DNA of 64,000 nucleotides from Sporofaciens musculi (GCF_009830285.1 NZ_WUQX01000001.1:2294501-2358500); one strand, 5' to 3'. Shown: positions 22,657 through 31,825, numbered from the stretch's first letter. The notes: generated by a model not told the origin, from the sequence alone. A program made the numbers and translations.

Positions 22657-23936
22657 ATGGTGATTTAAGGAAAATAGCTAAGAATATTGGATGGATGACT
22701 TTTGATAAGGTCTTTTATCTGATTCTCAATCTTCTTGTTACAGTGCGGGTAGCTAATTATTATGGTTCAGCAGACTATGGGCTGTATCAATATGCATTGA
22801 ATGTTGTGGCTATCTTTGAAATTCTTGTAACGCTTACAGACGGGAGAGTAGTAAAAAAAAGATATAGTCAATATTTGCCGGAAGAAGTGGTAATCTCAGC
22901 AACTTTTTCCAGGCTACTATTCTCTGGTATTTCCTGTATGGCAGGAGGAATATATCTTATTTTCGCCAGGCAAGGCAGAGAGTATAAAGAAATATTCCTG
23001 GTGTTACTGATGAATGCAGTGATATTAAATTGTAAATTTGGAATGGAGAATCGTTTTGAGTATCTTCTTCAATCCAAAAAGGTTGTGATCGCATCAGATA
23101 TATCGGCTGCGGTTGGCTGCCTTTTTCAACTGGGGGCTGTCGCTGTACATTTGCCAGTTATTGCCATAGCTTTTATCGCCACAATTACTGCCATCATTCA
23201 GTTTTTCATCATATTTGTTCAGTATAGAAGCGCATTTCATTCTGGGATTATTGGCAGGGTAGACAAGGGGTTATTAAAGGAAATCATAGCGGAAAGTTTT
23301 CCTTTGGCTGTCGCTGCGTCCTGTGCGACAATTTATCAACGCTGCGATACCGTTATGCTTGGAAGTATGCTTTCAGTAGCAGACGTAGGAGTATATGCAA
23401 TCGCTGTAAAATTAATAGGGATTGTGCAGATCGCTATAATGCCTGTACAGAATTCTGTGTATCCCAAACTAATCACATTATTTAAAATCAACAAAGAGGA
23501 ATATGAGAAGCTTTATATCCGTATATCCTCAATGCTTACCTGGCTTTACATAGCCGGCGTTATGGTTTCTTTTTTTGTACTGCCTGTTGCTTTCAAATAC
23601 TTAAAGCCAGAATATGGGGCTGCTTTTGGAGTATATAAAATCTATGTTCTAGGTTCTTTTTTTATGTATAATGCCGTACTTAGAGCAGGACACTTTACAC
23701 TGATTAACCGAGGAAATATTCTGATGTTTTCTCAAATAATCAGTGTGATTTTGAATATCATTCTGAATTATTTCGGAATCAAAATCATGGGTATGTATGG
23801 GGCGGCAATGGCTACAGTCATTACCCAAGGCGTTTCATTATTGCTTTGTAATCTGTTGTTTGGAAAGGACGGAAGAGAAGTATTTTTGTGGCAGATAAAA
23901 GCAATAAACCCAAGATATATTTTTATAAGGAGATAG
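22653..23936 (+). CDS. Wzx-type oligosaccharide flippase
   Basis: A 427-residue polytopic protein of the polysaccharide transporter branch of the MOP superfamily, moving lipid-linked repeat units to the outer leaflet. N-terminus KNIGWMTFDKVFYLILNLLVTVRVANYYGSADYGLYQ is typical (cited in parts: WMTFDKVFYLILN, ANYYGSADYGLYQ), with around 12 predicted helices; YQRCDTVMLGSMLS is the conserved mid-protein segment, followed by VGVYAIAVKL and a C-terminal MYGAAMATVITQG. Intact, unlike wzy. Translationally coupled to the preceding gene (ATGA). Confidence 0.9.
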   Translation: MNGDLRKIAKNIGWMTFDKVFYLILNLLVTVRVANYYGSADYGLYQYALNVVAIFEILVTLTDGRVVKKRYSQYLPEEVVISATFSRLLFSGISCMAGGIYLIFARQGREYKEIFLVLLMNAVILNCKFGMENRFEYLLQSKKVVIASDISAAVGCLFQLGAVAVHLPVIAIAFIATITAIIQFFIIFVQYRSAFHSGIIGRVDKGLLKEIIAESFPLAVAASCATIYQRCDTVMLGSMLSVADVGVYAIAVKLIGIVQIAIMPVQNSVYPKLITLFKINKEEYEKLYIRISSMLTWLYIAGVMVSFFVLPVAFKYLKPEYGAAFGVYKIYVLGSFFMYNAVLRAGHFTLINRGNILMFSQIISVILNIILNYFGIKIMGMYGAAMATVITQGVSLLLCNLLFGKDGREVFLWQIKAINPRYIFIRR

Positions 23937-23941
23937 GAACG

Positions 23942-24658
23942 ATGAATATAGCAGTCGTAATTGCAGGTGGTTCTGGGAGCAGAATGGGACAGGACATTCC
24001 CAAACAATTTATCAACGTATTTGATAAGCCTGTGTTAATATACACCCTTGAAGGATTTCAGAAGCATCCTCAGATTGATGCGATTGAGGTTGTTTGTATC
24101 GAGGGCTGGCATGATGTTCTCTGGGCGTATGTCAGGCAGTTTGGCATAGATAAGCTGAAATGGGTGGTTTCCGGAGGGGAAACAGGTCAGGAGTCCATTA
24201 GAAACGGTATCTATAATCTGGAAGGAAAAGCTTCTGAGGAAGACATTATTATTATTCATGACGGAATCCGGCCGCTGGTTGATGAGACGGTTCTTACAGA
24301 TGTAATCGTAAAATGCCGGCAATATGGAAATGCTGTTACTTCTCTGCCTTATAATGAGCAGATTTTTGTAGCTGATGATGAGAAAAGTACTGTTAAATAT
24401 ATCCCTCGCGAAACCCTTCGGCGCGTTTCTACTCCCCAGGCTTACAAATTTGGTTTACTTGATTCAAAATACCATGAAGCGTATGAAAAAGGAATCGGCA
24501 TCTATGGTTCTTCTTATACGAATACAATGATGGTTGAGCTTGGAATTCGGCTGTATTTTGCAGCAGGTTCGGATAAAAACATAAAGCTGACTACCAAAGA
24601 TGATTTGGAGATGTTTAAAGCTTATCTGAGATCAGATAAGGATAACTGGTTAAAATAG
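23942..24658 (+). CDS. IspD/TarI-family cytidylyltransferase (likely CDP-polyol synthesis)
   Basis: A 238-residue nucleotidyltransferase with NIAVVIAGGSGSRMGQDIPKQF (cited as AVVIAGGSGSRMG and PKQF), IIIHDGIRPLVDE and RRVSTPQAYKF, plus the late TTKDDLEMFKAY. These are shared by IspD and TarI/Bcs1-type ribitol-5-phosphate cytidylyltransferases. Position in a polysaccharide operon with a TagF-like transferase, and immediately before a dehydrogenase, argues for CDP-ribitol or CDP-glycerol-like donor synthesis rather than isoprenoids. ATG 23942 follows AGGAG; the open frame extends upstream to 23888 into the wzx gene, without a ribosome site. Confidence 0.85.
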   Translation: MNIAVVIAGGSGSRMGQDIPKQFINVFDKPVLIYTLEGFQKHPQIDAIEVVCIEGWHDVLWAYVRQFGIDKLKWVVSGGETGQESIRNGIYNLEGKASEEDIIIIHDGIRPLVDETVLTDVIVKCRQYGNAVTSLPYNEQIFVADDEKSTVKYIPRETLRRVSTPQAYKFGLLDSKYHEAYEKGIGIYGSSYTNTMMVELGIRLYFAAGSDKNIKLTTKDDLEMFKAYLRSDKDNWLK

Positions 24659-24667
24659 GGGATTGAA

Positions 24668-25729
24668 ATGAACTTATATCAAAGTAAACAATACATAGAA
24701 GATGTCGTAGCCGTAGCTGACTTAGACCTTTCATGGGAAAAATTAAGGGATAAATGCATGCTGGTATCCGGTGCAACAGGGCTTGTAGGCAGTTTTTTGG
24801 TAGATGTAATTTTAAGAAAGAATCAGGAGGATGACTTAAACTGTACGGTTTATGCTCTGAGCAGAAATGAAGAAAAAATCATGGAACGGTTTGCCGGATA
24901 TTGTGGTGATAAACATCTGGTTTTTATTCCTTATGATATCAGGCTCCCTTTGGTACGTAACGATATTGGTACTGTGGATTATGTTCTTCACCTTGCGTCA
25001 AATACACATCCTATACAGTATTCTAAAGATCCCATTGGAACGATAACAACCAACATTATCGGTTTACAGAATATGCTTGAATTTGCCGTGGCCCATCATG
25101 CGGCTCGTTTTGCATTTGCATCCTCAAATGAAATCTATGGTGAGAATCGGGGAGATGCAGAGTTCTTTGATGAGAATTACTGTGGTTATATTAATTGTAA
25201 TACAATGAGAGCCGGCTATCCAGAAAGCAAAAGATGCGGAGAAGCGCTCTGCCAGGCATACAAAGCCCAGAAAGGATTGGATGTGGTCATTCCTCGCCTA
25301 ACCCGATCCTACGGTCCGACAATGTTAATGTCCGACACAAAAGCGATCAGTCAATTTATCAAGAATGGGATTGACGGTGAAGATATTGTCTTAAAATCTG
25401 CTGGAATGCAATATTACTCATATGCATATGTGTCGGATTCTGTCAGCGGTTTGCTGACAATCCTTCTGAGTGGAAAAAGCGGGGAGGCGTATAATATTTC
25501 GGACGAAAGTTCGGATATTATGCTTAAGGAGCTTGCGGCGATTATTGCCGATTTGAATGGGAAAAAAGTTGTGTTTGAGGTACCAGACTTTGTAGAGGCG
25601 GCCGGATACAGTAAGGCAACTAAGGCACGATTGGATGGACATAAGCTGCTTACATTGGGCTGGAGGCCGAGATATGATGTGAAGTCAGGAGTTGAGAGAA
25701 CTATATCGATTTTACGGGAGATTAGGTAG
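24668..25729 (+). CDS. NAD-dependent epimerase/dehydratase (extended SDR)
   Basis: A 353-residue short-chain dehydrogenase of the sugar-nucleotide class. NAD-binding glycines in VSGATGLVGSFLVDVIL (about 36-50), DYVLHLASNTHP, the active-site Ser/Tyr-x3-Lys in ASSNEIYGE and YPESKRCGEALC, and RLTRSYGPTMLMSDTKAISQF. Genes of this type often follow a TarI-like cytidylyltransferase in Firmicutes capsule loci; the pair probably makes or modifies a CDP-linked polyol or sugar. Substrate is not predictable. Nine bp separate it from the cytidylyltransferase. Confidence 0.85.
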   Translation: MNLYQSKQYIEDVVAVADLDLSWEKLRDKCMLVSGATGLVGSFLVDVILRKNQEDDLNCTVYALSRNEEKIMERFAGYCGDKHLVFIPYDIRLPLVRNDIGTVDYVLHLASNTHPIQYSKDPIGTITTNIIGLQNMLEFAVAHHAARFAFASSNEIYGENRGDAEFFDENYCGYINCNTMRAGYPESKRCGEALCQAYKAQKGLDVVIPRLTRSYGPTMLMSDTKAISQFIKNGIDGEDIVLKSAGMQYYSYAYVSDSVSGLLTILLSGKSGEAYNISDESSDIMLKELAAIIADLNGKKVVFEVPDFVEAAGYSKATKARLDGHKLLTLGWRPRYDVKSGVERTISILREIR

Positions 25730-25755
25730 GTGATAGGGTGGATAGGGAGGTTAAG

Positions 25756-26771
25756 ATGAATAGGAGAATTTTAAGAAAACAATCTAACAGTCTGAATTTT
25801 ATACGAATACTCGCGGCTTCTCAAGTGATGTTTGGACATTTAGTTGAACATTTGGAATTGCCGATCAAAGAAAATATTTTTCGAGCATCCTCTTTCTTAA
25901 GAGGCGTTCCTATTTTTTTTGCTATTAGTGGTTTTTTGATCTGGTTCTCCATTGAAAGTTCAAAGTCCTATTCACATTATATTACAAAGAGGTTTTTGCG
26001 GATTTATCCTGAGCTTTGGGCTGCTGTAATGATAGAGCTGCTTTTTTTAATGATTTTCTATCATGGATGGGATATAAAGAGTCTTATTTTGTTTGGATTT
26101 GGCCAAGGAACTATTTTTCAATTCTGGACTCCTGAAGCGTTGCGGGGTTATGGTGTTGGGACTCCAAACGGTGCGTTGTGGACGATTGGCGTGATGATTC
26201 AATTCTATATAATGGCCTGGATTTTCTATAAAATAATGAAGAATAGAAAAATGATTACATGGATGATCGGATTAATCATTTCTTTTATGGTTAGTTGTGT
26301 ATTCAATTCTATTACGCATGAGTTTATAAGAATAGAGGTGATCGGTAAGCTATATGACCAAACTCTTATCCGATATTTTTGGATTTTTTATATTGGTATG
26401 TTTATTGCAGAATTTCAGGAATTTCTGTTGCCAATTTGTAGGAAATATTGGTGGATGTCATTACTATTGAGTTATACTTTCTTTTGGTCGAAGATTGATA
26501 TTTTATCGGGATATTATTTATTCTGGAGTTTGTTCCTGATTATTGGTGTTATTGGATTTGCTTACAGGTTCCCGCAGCTAAATGTTCCATTAGATATTTC
26601 GTATGGGTTATTCCTATACCATATGACGGTTGTAAATGTTTTTGTTAATTTTAGATGGGGGGTAAATGGGAATATGCTTTGCTCATCGTTTTAATTACAG
26701 TTATACTTGCTTATATTTCCACTGTTACAGTTGGAAAACTATCGGTGAGAAAGAAACGTTTATTGACATAG
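25756..26771 (+). pseudogene. Acyltransferase family 3 (O-acetyltransferase), frameshifted at a G6 run
   Basis: A polytopic acyltransferase-3 protein that would O-acetylate the polymer. It starts at ATG 25756 (GGGAGG upstream) with LNFIRILAASQVMFGHLVEH holding the usual Arg and His, then FFAISGFLIWFS, PNGALWTIGVMIQFY and GLFLYHMTVVNV. As read the frame ends at 26694 with NMLCSSF after the G-run at 26657-26662. With seven G instead of six the frame continues as GGKWEYALLIVLI and a final membrane helix, ending at TAG 26769-26771, which is the normal C-terminus. The truncated product would lose only the last helix and could be partly active. The G6/G7 ambiguity may be slippage-based phase variation or a sequencing error. 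Confidence 0.82.
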
Positions 26772-26797
26772 GGAAAGAAGTTTGGAGGAGATGTGAT

Positions 26798-27862
26798 ATG
26801 TCATTGTTCAATAATTCAACTTTATTAATCACAGGAGGCACTGGTTCTTTCGGCCACACCGTCCTGAAACGCTTCCTGAATACAGACATTCGGGAAATCC
26901 GTATATTCAGCAGGGATGAAAAAAAACAGGATGACCTGCGCCATATGTTACAGGTGCATCATCCGGATACAGCGTCAAAAGTAAAATTCTATATCGGAGA
27001 TGTTCGCAATCCACAGTCTGTGCATGACGCCATGCCAGGTGTGGATTTTATATTTCACGCAGCAGCCTTAAAACAGGTCCCTTCCTGCGAGTTCTTCCCT
27101 ATGGAAGCCGTACATACGAATGTGGAAGGAACCAACAATGTTCTCCACGCTGCAATCGAAGCCGGAGTAAAACGGGTCGTTTGCTTAAGTACAGACAAAG
27201 CCGCATACCCTATCAATGCAATGGGAACGTCAAAAGCTATGATGGAGCACATTGTAAGGGCAAATGCACGTGTGGCGGCAGAGCGAGGCAAAACACTTAT
27301 CTGCTGTACAAGATATGGAAACGTCATGTGCTCAAGAGGCTCTGTCATCCCGCTTTTTATTGAGCAGATTAAGAATGGGAACCCCATTACAATTACCAAT
27401 CCAGATATGACAAGGTTTCTGATGAATCTTGACGAGGCGGTAGAGCTTGTAAAATTTGCTTTTGAACATGGGGATTCAGGAGATTTATTTATACAGAAAG
27501 CAGATGCCAGCACCATCGGCGTGCTGGCTGAGGCTGTACAGAGACTGTTTGGAAATACAGGGACTCATATCATCGGTACGCGGCATGGGGAAAAACTGTA
27601 CGAAACACTAATGACAAAAGAAGAACGCTTAAGGGCACAAGACATGGGGGATTACTATCGGGTATCTGCCGATCATAGAGATTTGAATTACGATAATTAT
27701 TTTGTCAATGGACAGGTAGCCACAGAAGCAGACGAAGCATATACAAGCCACAATACAAAATTACTGAATGTGGAAGAAACTGTACAAAAAATATTAACTA
27801 CGGATTATGTCAAAGAGAAACTTAGGAGGCAGAAGGATGAAGATACTTGTAACAGGCTCTAA
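26798..27862 (+). CDS. capE: CapE-type UDP-GlcNAc 4,6-dehydratase (5-inverting)
   Basis: First step of UDP-N-acetyl-L-fucosamine synthesis: UDP-GlcNAc is dehydrated with inversion at C5. The 354-residue protein follows Staphylococcus CapE almost motif by motif: LLITGGTGSFGHTVLKRFL, REIRIFSRDEKKQDDLRH, YIGDVRN, FHAAALKQVPSCEFFPMEAV, and the active-site STDKAAYPINAMGTSKAMME, then RYGNVMCSRGSVIPLF. ATG 26798 has GGAGG seven or more bases upstream; an upstream in-frame extension to 26666 overlaps the end of the acyltransferase and is not needed. It overlaps capF by 26 bp. CapE, CapF and CapG homologues are in pathway order. Confidence 0.95.
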   Translation: MSLFNNSTLLITGGTGSFGHTVLKRFLNTDIREIRIFSRDEKKQDDLRHMLQVHHPDTASKVKFYIGDVRNPQSVHDAMPGVDFIFHAAALKQVPSCEFFPMEAVHTNVEGTNNVLHAAIEAGVKRVVCLSTDKAAYPINAMGTSKAMMEHIVRANARVAAERGKTLICCTRYGNVMCSRGSVIPLFIEQIKNGNPITITNPDMTRFLMNLDEAVELVKFAFEHGDSGDLFIQKADASTIGVLAEAVQRLFGNTGTHIIGTRHGEKLYETLMTKEERLRAQDMGDYYRVSADHRDLNYDNYFVNGQVATEADEAYTSHNTKLLNVEETVQKILTTDYVKEKLRRQKDEDTCNRL

Positions 27863-29078
27863 GGGATTCGTTGGACGTAATCTGGTGGAGAATTTGAAAA
27901 ACATTAGGGACGGAAAGAATCGGACAAGACCTGACCTTACCATTACAGAAATCTATGAGTATGATGTAGATACAGAAGAAGTCCTCTTAGACCAATATTG
28001 CAGGGACTGTGATTTCGTATTTCATCTGGCAGGAGTGAACAGGCCGAAAAATATTTCTGAATTCATGGATGGAAATTATGGCTTTACATCCCTTTTGCTG
28101 GATGCTCTTAAGAGAAATCAAAACACATGTCCGGTGATGCTTTCCAGTTCCATTCAGGCAAGCTTAAGCGGGCGGTTTGCAGCTTCAGAGTATGGAAAAA
28201 GTAAATTGGCGGGAGAGGAATTATTCTTCCGGTATGCAGAAGATATGGGAGTAAAAGTGTTGATTTACCGATTCCCGAATCTGTTTGGAAAATGGTGCAG
28301 GCCCAATTATAATTCAGCGGTGGCAACGTTTTGCAGCGCTGTAGCCAATGGGAAGGAATATACGGTAAACGACCGTTCCACGGAATTAGAACTTGTTTAT
28401 ATTGACGACCTAGTAAGGGAATTTCTTGACGCATTGGAGGGACTTGAACACCATTGCGAATATGAAGGCCTGAAAACTGTTTTGGCGGACAATGGGCGTT
28501 ATTGCTGCGTACCTGTTACCCATTGTGTGACGCTGGGAGAGATTGTAGATTTGCTTCAATCTTTCAGAGAAGCTTCAAAAACTCTTACAATGCTGGAAAT
28601 GCCTCCGAATTCATTTGCAAAAAAACTGTACAGTACGTACTTGTCATATCTTCCGGAGTCTGAGATTTCCTGTAAGCTTACGTCCAATCAGGATGAAAGG
28701 GGCAGCTTTACGGAGCTGATTCGTACACAAAACTGCGGGCAGGTATCGGTTAATATTACAAAGCCAGGAATCACAAAGGGACAGCATTGGCACAATTCCA
28801 AATGGGAAATATTTATTGTGGTGTCAGGCCATGGGCTAATCCAGGAGCGCAGGATTGGCATAAACCCGGAGACTGGCAAGGAGTACCCTTTGGTCGAATT
28901 TGAGGTTACAGGCGAAGAAATGCGGGCGGTACGGATGCTTCCGGGATATACCCATAATCTCATCAATTTGTCTGATTCGGAGAATCTTGTTACAGTGATG
29001 TGGGCGAATGAGAGGTTTGATGAAAAAAATCCGGATACTTTTTTTGAACAGGTAACAGAAACGGGAGGGATTCAATGA
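27837..29078 (+). CDS. capF: CapF-type bifunctional epimerase/reductase (SDR plus cupin)
   Basis: Acts after CapE: the C-terminal cupin epimerises and the N-terminal SDR reduces the keto intermediate to UDP-N-acetyl-L-talosamine. The 413-residue protein starts at ATG 27837 behind AGGAGG with KILVTGSKGFVGRNLVENL, has FHLAGVNRPKN, the SSSIQAS and YGKSKLAGEE catalytic segments, and in the C-terminal domain GQHWHNSKWEIFIVVSGHGLIQ with the metal-binding His, and RMLPGYTHNLINLS. Matches S. aureus CapF and P. aeruginosa WbjC in length and order. Overlaps the next gene by four bases. Confidence 0.95.
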   Translation: MKILVTGSKGFVGRNLVENLKNIRDGKNRTRPDLTITEIYEYDVDTEEVLLDQYCRDCDFVFHLAGVNRPKNISEFMDGNYGFTSLLLDALKRNQNTCPVMLSSSIQASLSGRFAASEYGKSKLAGEELFFRYAEDMGVKVLIYRFPNLFGKWCRPNYNSAVATFCSAVANGKEYTVNDRSTELELVYIDDLVREFLDALEGLEHHCEYEGLKTVLADNGRYCCVPVTHCVTLGEIVDLLQSFREASKTLTMLEMPPNSFAKKLYSTYLSYLPESEISCKLTSNQDERGSFTELIRTQNCGQVSVNITKPGITKGQHWHNSKWEIFIVVSGHGLIQERRIGINPETGKEYPLVEFEVTGEEMRAVRMLPGYTHNLINLSDSENLVTVMWANERFDEKNPDTFFEQVTETGGIQ

Positions 29079-30271
29079 ACAGCGATTTTGGGAATATCAC
29101 ATGGCAAAACAATGGCAGAATTAAGCTGCTCATTATTGTCGGGACACGGCCTGAGATTATCCGTCTGTCGGCGGTGATTAATAAATGCAGAAAATATTTT
29201 GACTGTATTCTTGCTCATACCGGACAGAATTATGACTATAATTTAAATGGGGTATTCTTTAAAGACTTGGGCTTGGATGCACCGGAGGTGTATTTGGAAG
29301 CAGTTGGGGAGGATTTGGGTTCTACAATGGGAAATATCATCAGTTCTTCTTATAAGTTAATGAAAACAATGCACCCGGATGCAGTACTTGTTCTTGGCGA
29401 TACGAATTCCTGCCTGTCTGTGGTTGGCGCAAAACGGCTTCACATTCCGATTTTCCACATGGAGGCGGGAAACCGCTGCAAGGATGAATGTCTGCCGGAA
29501 GAAACCAACAGGCGAATTGTGGATATCATCTCTGATGTGAATCTGGCATACTCAGAGCATGCCAGAAAATATCTTGCTGACTGCGGACTGCCAAAGGAGA
29601 GAACTTTTGTTACAGGTTCTCCTATGGCGGAGGTGCTGAATCAAAATTTACGATCAATTTTAAAGTCGGATATCCACAGTCGGTTATCAGTAGAGACAGA
29701 AAATGAGATTGAGAAGGGGAAATATATCCTCATGTCGGCCCATCGGGAAGAAAATATAGATACTGAGGAAAATTTTACTTCATTATTTACAGCCGTTAAT
29801 GCTATGGCAAAAAAGTATGATATGCCAATTTTATATTCTTGTCATCCGAGAAGCAGAAAGAGGTTGGAGAATACGGGTTTTCAGCTCGATTCTCGCGTGA
29901 TTGCACACGAACCCTTAGGTTTTCATGATTATAATTGTCTGCAGGCATATGCATATGCAGTTGTTTCTGATTCTGGAACACTTCCGGAAGAAAGTTCATA
30001 TTTTACATCAGTTGGGATGCCGTTTCCAGCCGTATGTATCAGAACCTCCACAGAACGTCCGGAGGCGCTGGATAAAGGATGTTTTATTCTTTCCGGTATC
30101 CATACGGAAGGGCTGCTTCAGTCAGTAGAACTGGCGGTACAGATGAATCAGGAAGGCGACTACGGTATTCCTGTACCGGATTATGTTGATTTAAATGTAA
30201 GTGGAAAGGTTGTGAAAATTATTCAGTCATATAAAGATACGGTGAATCGTTTTGTATGGCGGAAGGAATGA
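29075..30271 (+). CDS. capG: CapG-type UDP-N-acetyl-L-talosamine 2-epimerase
   Basis: Final step to UDP-N-acetyl-L-fucosamine. A 398-residue WecB-like non-hydrolysing 2-epimerase: LLIIVGTRPEIIRLSAVI, AHTGQNYDYNLNGVFF, VLVLGDTNSCLSVVGAKR, IFHMEAGNRCKDE, PEETNRRIVDII, SAHREENIDTEEN and SDSGTLPEESSYF. The N-A-G-N-R variant in place of A-G-L-R and the position after CapE and CapF favour CapG/WbjD over WecB. Last gene of the polysaccharide operon; a strong terminator follows 31 bp downstream. Confidence 0.92.
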   Translation: MNSDFGNITWQNNGRIKLLIIVGTRPEIIRLSAVINKCRKYFDCILAHTGQNYDYNLNGVFFKDLGLDAPEVYLEAVGEDLGSTMGNIISSSYKLMKTMHPDAVLVLGDTNSCLSVVGAKRLHIPIFHMEAGNRCKDECLPEETNRRIVDIISDVNLAYSEHARKYLADCGLPKERTFVTGSPMAEVLNQNLRSILKSDIHSRLSVETENEIEKGKYILMSAHREENIDTEENFTSLFTAVNAMAKKYDMPILYSCHPRSRKRLENTGFQLDSRVIAHEPLGFHDYNCLQAYAYAVVSDSGTLPEESSYFTSVGMPFPAVCIRTSTERPEALDKGCFILSGIHTEGLLQSVELAVQMNQEGDYGIPVPDYVDLNVSGKVVKIIQSYKDTVNRFVWRKE

Positions 30272-30302
30272 GAACAAATAGATTTAACATCATAAAAATG
30301 TG

Positions 30303-30351
30303 AAAAGAGGAGATGTCAGGAAAATATCACATTCCAGACATCTCCTTTTTT
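30303..30351 (+). terminator. Terminator closing the polysaccharide operon
   Basis: AAAAGAGGAGATGTC pairs with GACATCTCCTTTTTT across a 20-base loop. An outer pair (AAAAATGTGAAAA at about 30296-30308 with TTTTCACATTTTT at about 30367-30379) encloses it, giving a nested double stem. Confidence 0.85.
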
Positions 30352-30443
30352 ATCCCCTACACCATTTTTTCACATTTTTACCATATTTCTCCCACACTTT
30401 CTCCGTATAATAACCAGGTAATATTTCAGCAAGGAGAGAAAAT

Positions 30444-31169
30444 ATGAGTGACCAGAATGTATTTGAGCGAGTAGAGAAGAAATACCGCCTGAACCAGAAG
30501 CAGTACGATTCATTCCGAAATGCAGCAGCCAAAAAGCTTCATATGGATGAATACGGCCTGCATACCATCCGAAACATTTACTACGACACCCCCAATTACG
30601 AGCTAATCCGCCGTTCCATCGACAAGCCGAAATACAAGGAGAAGCTTCGCCTGCGGGGGTACGGGGAGATTCAGGATGAAAGCGTCGTGTTTCTTGAGAT
30701 TAAGAAGAAATACCAGGGTGTGGTCTACAAACGGCGGACACAGTTGGCCTTTATGCAGGCGCAAGAATATCTGGAATCAGGAAGCATTACAAAGAAGAAT
30801 CAGATTTTGAAGGAGATTGACTATTTTATCAAGTTTTACCGTCCAAAGCCAAGAGTCTACCTTGCATACGACAGAGAGGCTTTCGTGGGAAATGAGGACG
30901 AAAATCTGCGAATCACTATAGACCAAAATATCCGAAGTCGAAGCCATAGGCTGGAATTGTCTTATGACGGGGAGTGTAAGATGCTGAATCCAGGAGAGTA
31001 TCTGATGGAAATCAAGGTAAAAGAAGCATATCCTATGTGGCTTGCGGATTTGTTGGGGAAACTGGAGATTTACCCTGTCTCCTTCTCCAAATACGGAGCC
31101 GTATATGCCCAGGCAATGAGAAATGAAGCAGAAAGAGAGGAAAAAAGGATATGTTTACAAGTATACTAA
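30444..31169 (+). CDS. VTC-domain protein (polyphosphate polymerase-like)
   Basis: A 241-residue protein of the VTC family, related to the catalytic tunnel domain of the yeast vacuolar transporter chaperone that makes polyphosphate. Motifs: FERVEKKYRLN at the start, IRNIYYDTPNYELIRRSI, KYKEKLRLRGYG, VFLEIKKKYQGVVYKRR, RVYLAYDREAF and LMEIKVKEAYPMWL, supplying the tunnel's Lys/Arg and Glu residues. In bacteria these occur beside a DUF4956 membrane protein, as here (19-bp overlap), and often beside CotH or beta-helix proteins. The biological function in bacteria is not settled. A TATAAT at 30406-30411 without a clear -35 and an AAGGAGAG ribosome site precede ATG 30444. Confidence 0.9.
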   Translation: MSDQNVFERVEKKYRLNQKQYDSFRNAAAKKLHMDEYGLHTIRNIYYDTPNYELIRRSIDKPKYKEKLRLRGYGEIQDESVVFLEIKKKYQGVVYKRRTQLAFMQAQEYLESGSITKKNQILKEIDYFIKFYRPKPRVYLAYDREAFVGNEDENLRITIDQNIRSRSHRLELSYDGECKMLNPGEYLMEIKVKEAYPMWLADLLGKLEIYPVSFSKYGAVYAQAMRNEAEREEKRICLQVY

Positions 31170-31825
31170 ATAACATGGAAGGAAGCCTCACTATTCAAAA
31201 CGCGCTGCTGTGCGCCTTTGTATCCCTGGCTCTGGGGTTCGTGATTGCCTTAATTTATGGCCTGCAGGGAGCCGGCAGCAAGAATTTTATGGTGACACTT
31301 GTAATGCTTCCCGTACTGGTACAGATGGTTATTATGCTGGTAAATGGAAATCTTGGTACCAGTGTTGCGGTACTTGGCGCCTTTAGTCTGGTCAGGTTCC
31401 GGTCTGTTCCTGGTACATCGAAGGAGATGGCCGTTATCTTTTTTGCTATGGCAGTAGGCTTGGCCACAGGAACAGGCTTCTTAGGATTTGCCGCTGTCAT
31501 GACCCTTGTGGTGGGAATGGCGCTTCTGGCGTTGGAGAAGTCTCGCTTCGGTGAATGGAAGCAGGAGAGAAAGGATCTTAGAATCACCATTGCAGAGCAT
31601 CTGGATTATACGGAGATTTTTGATGATATTTTTCAGAAATACACCAGCGTATGCTGTCTTCAGAAGGTGAAGACCACGAATCTTGGCAGTATGTATGAGC
31701 TGGATTATCACATTACGTTAAAAGACGTCAGACAGGAGAAGGAGATGCTGGATGAAATACGATGCAGAAACGGGAACCTGACCGTAATCTGCGGACGACG
31801 GGCGACGGGTCAGGAGGAGTTGTAG
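31151..31825 (+). CDS. DUF4956 membrane protein
   Basis: A 224-residue protein with four hydrophobic helices in the first 130 residues (ALLCAFVSLALGFVIALIY, then FMVTLVMLPVLVQMVIMLV, then MAVIFFAMAVGLATGTGFL and VMTLVVGMALLAL) and a soluble C-terminal domain. The conserved motif SVAVLGAFSLVRFRSVPGTSKE between helices 2 and 3 (cited here as GAFSLVRFRSVPGTSKE) defines the family. It starts within the last 19 bases of the VTC gene, which implies a stoichiometric complex: a membrane channel or anchor for the VTC-like enzyme. Its stop TAG shares a base with the GTG start of the next gene. Confidence 0.88.
   Translation: MFTSILNNMEGSLTIQNALLCAFVSLALGFVIALIYGLQGAGSKNFMVTLVMLPVLVQMVIMLVNGNLGTSVAVLGAFSLVRFRSVPGTSKEMAVIFFAMAVGLATGTGFLGFAAVMTLVVGMALLALEKSRFGEWKQERKDLRITIAEHLDYTEIFDDIFQKYTSVCCLQKVKTTNLGSMYELDYHITLKDVRQEKEMLDEIRCRNGNLTVICGRRATGQEEL

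Noticed and set aside
26666..26797. N-terminal extension of capE into the acyltransferase gene
   Set aside because: CapE homologues start at the ATG 26798, which has a ribosome site; the extension is explained by the true, frameshifted acyltransferase tail.
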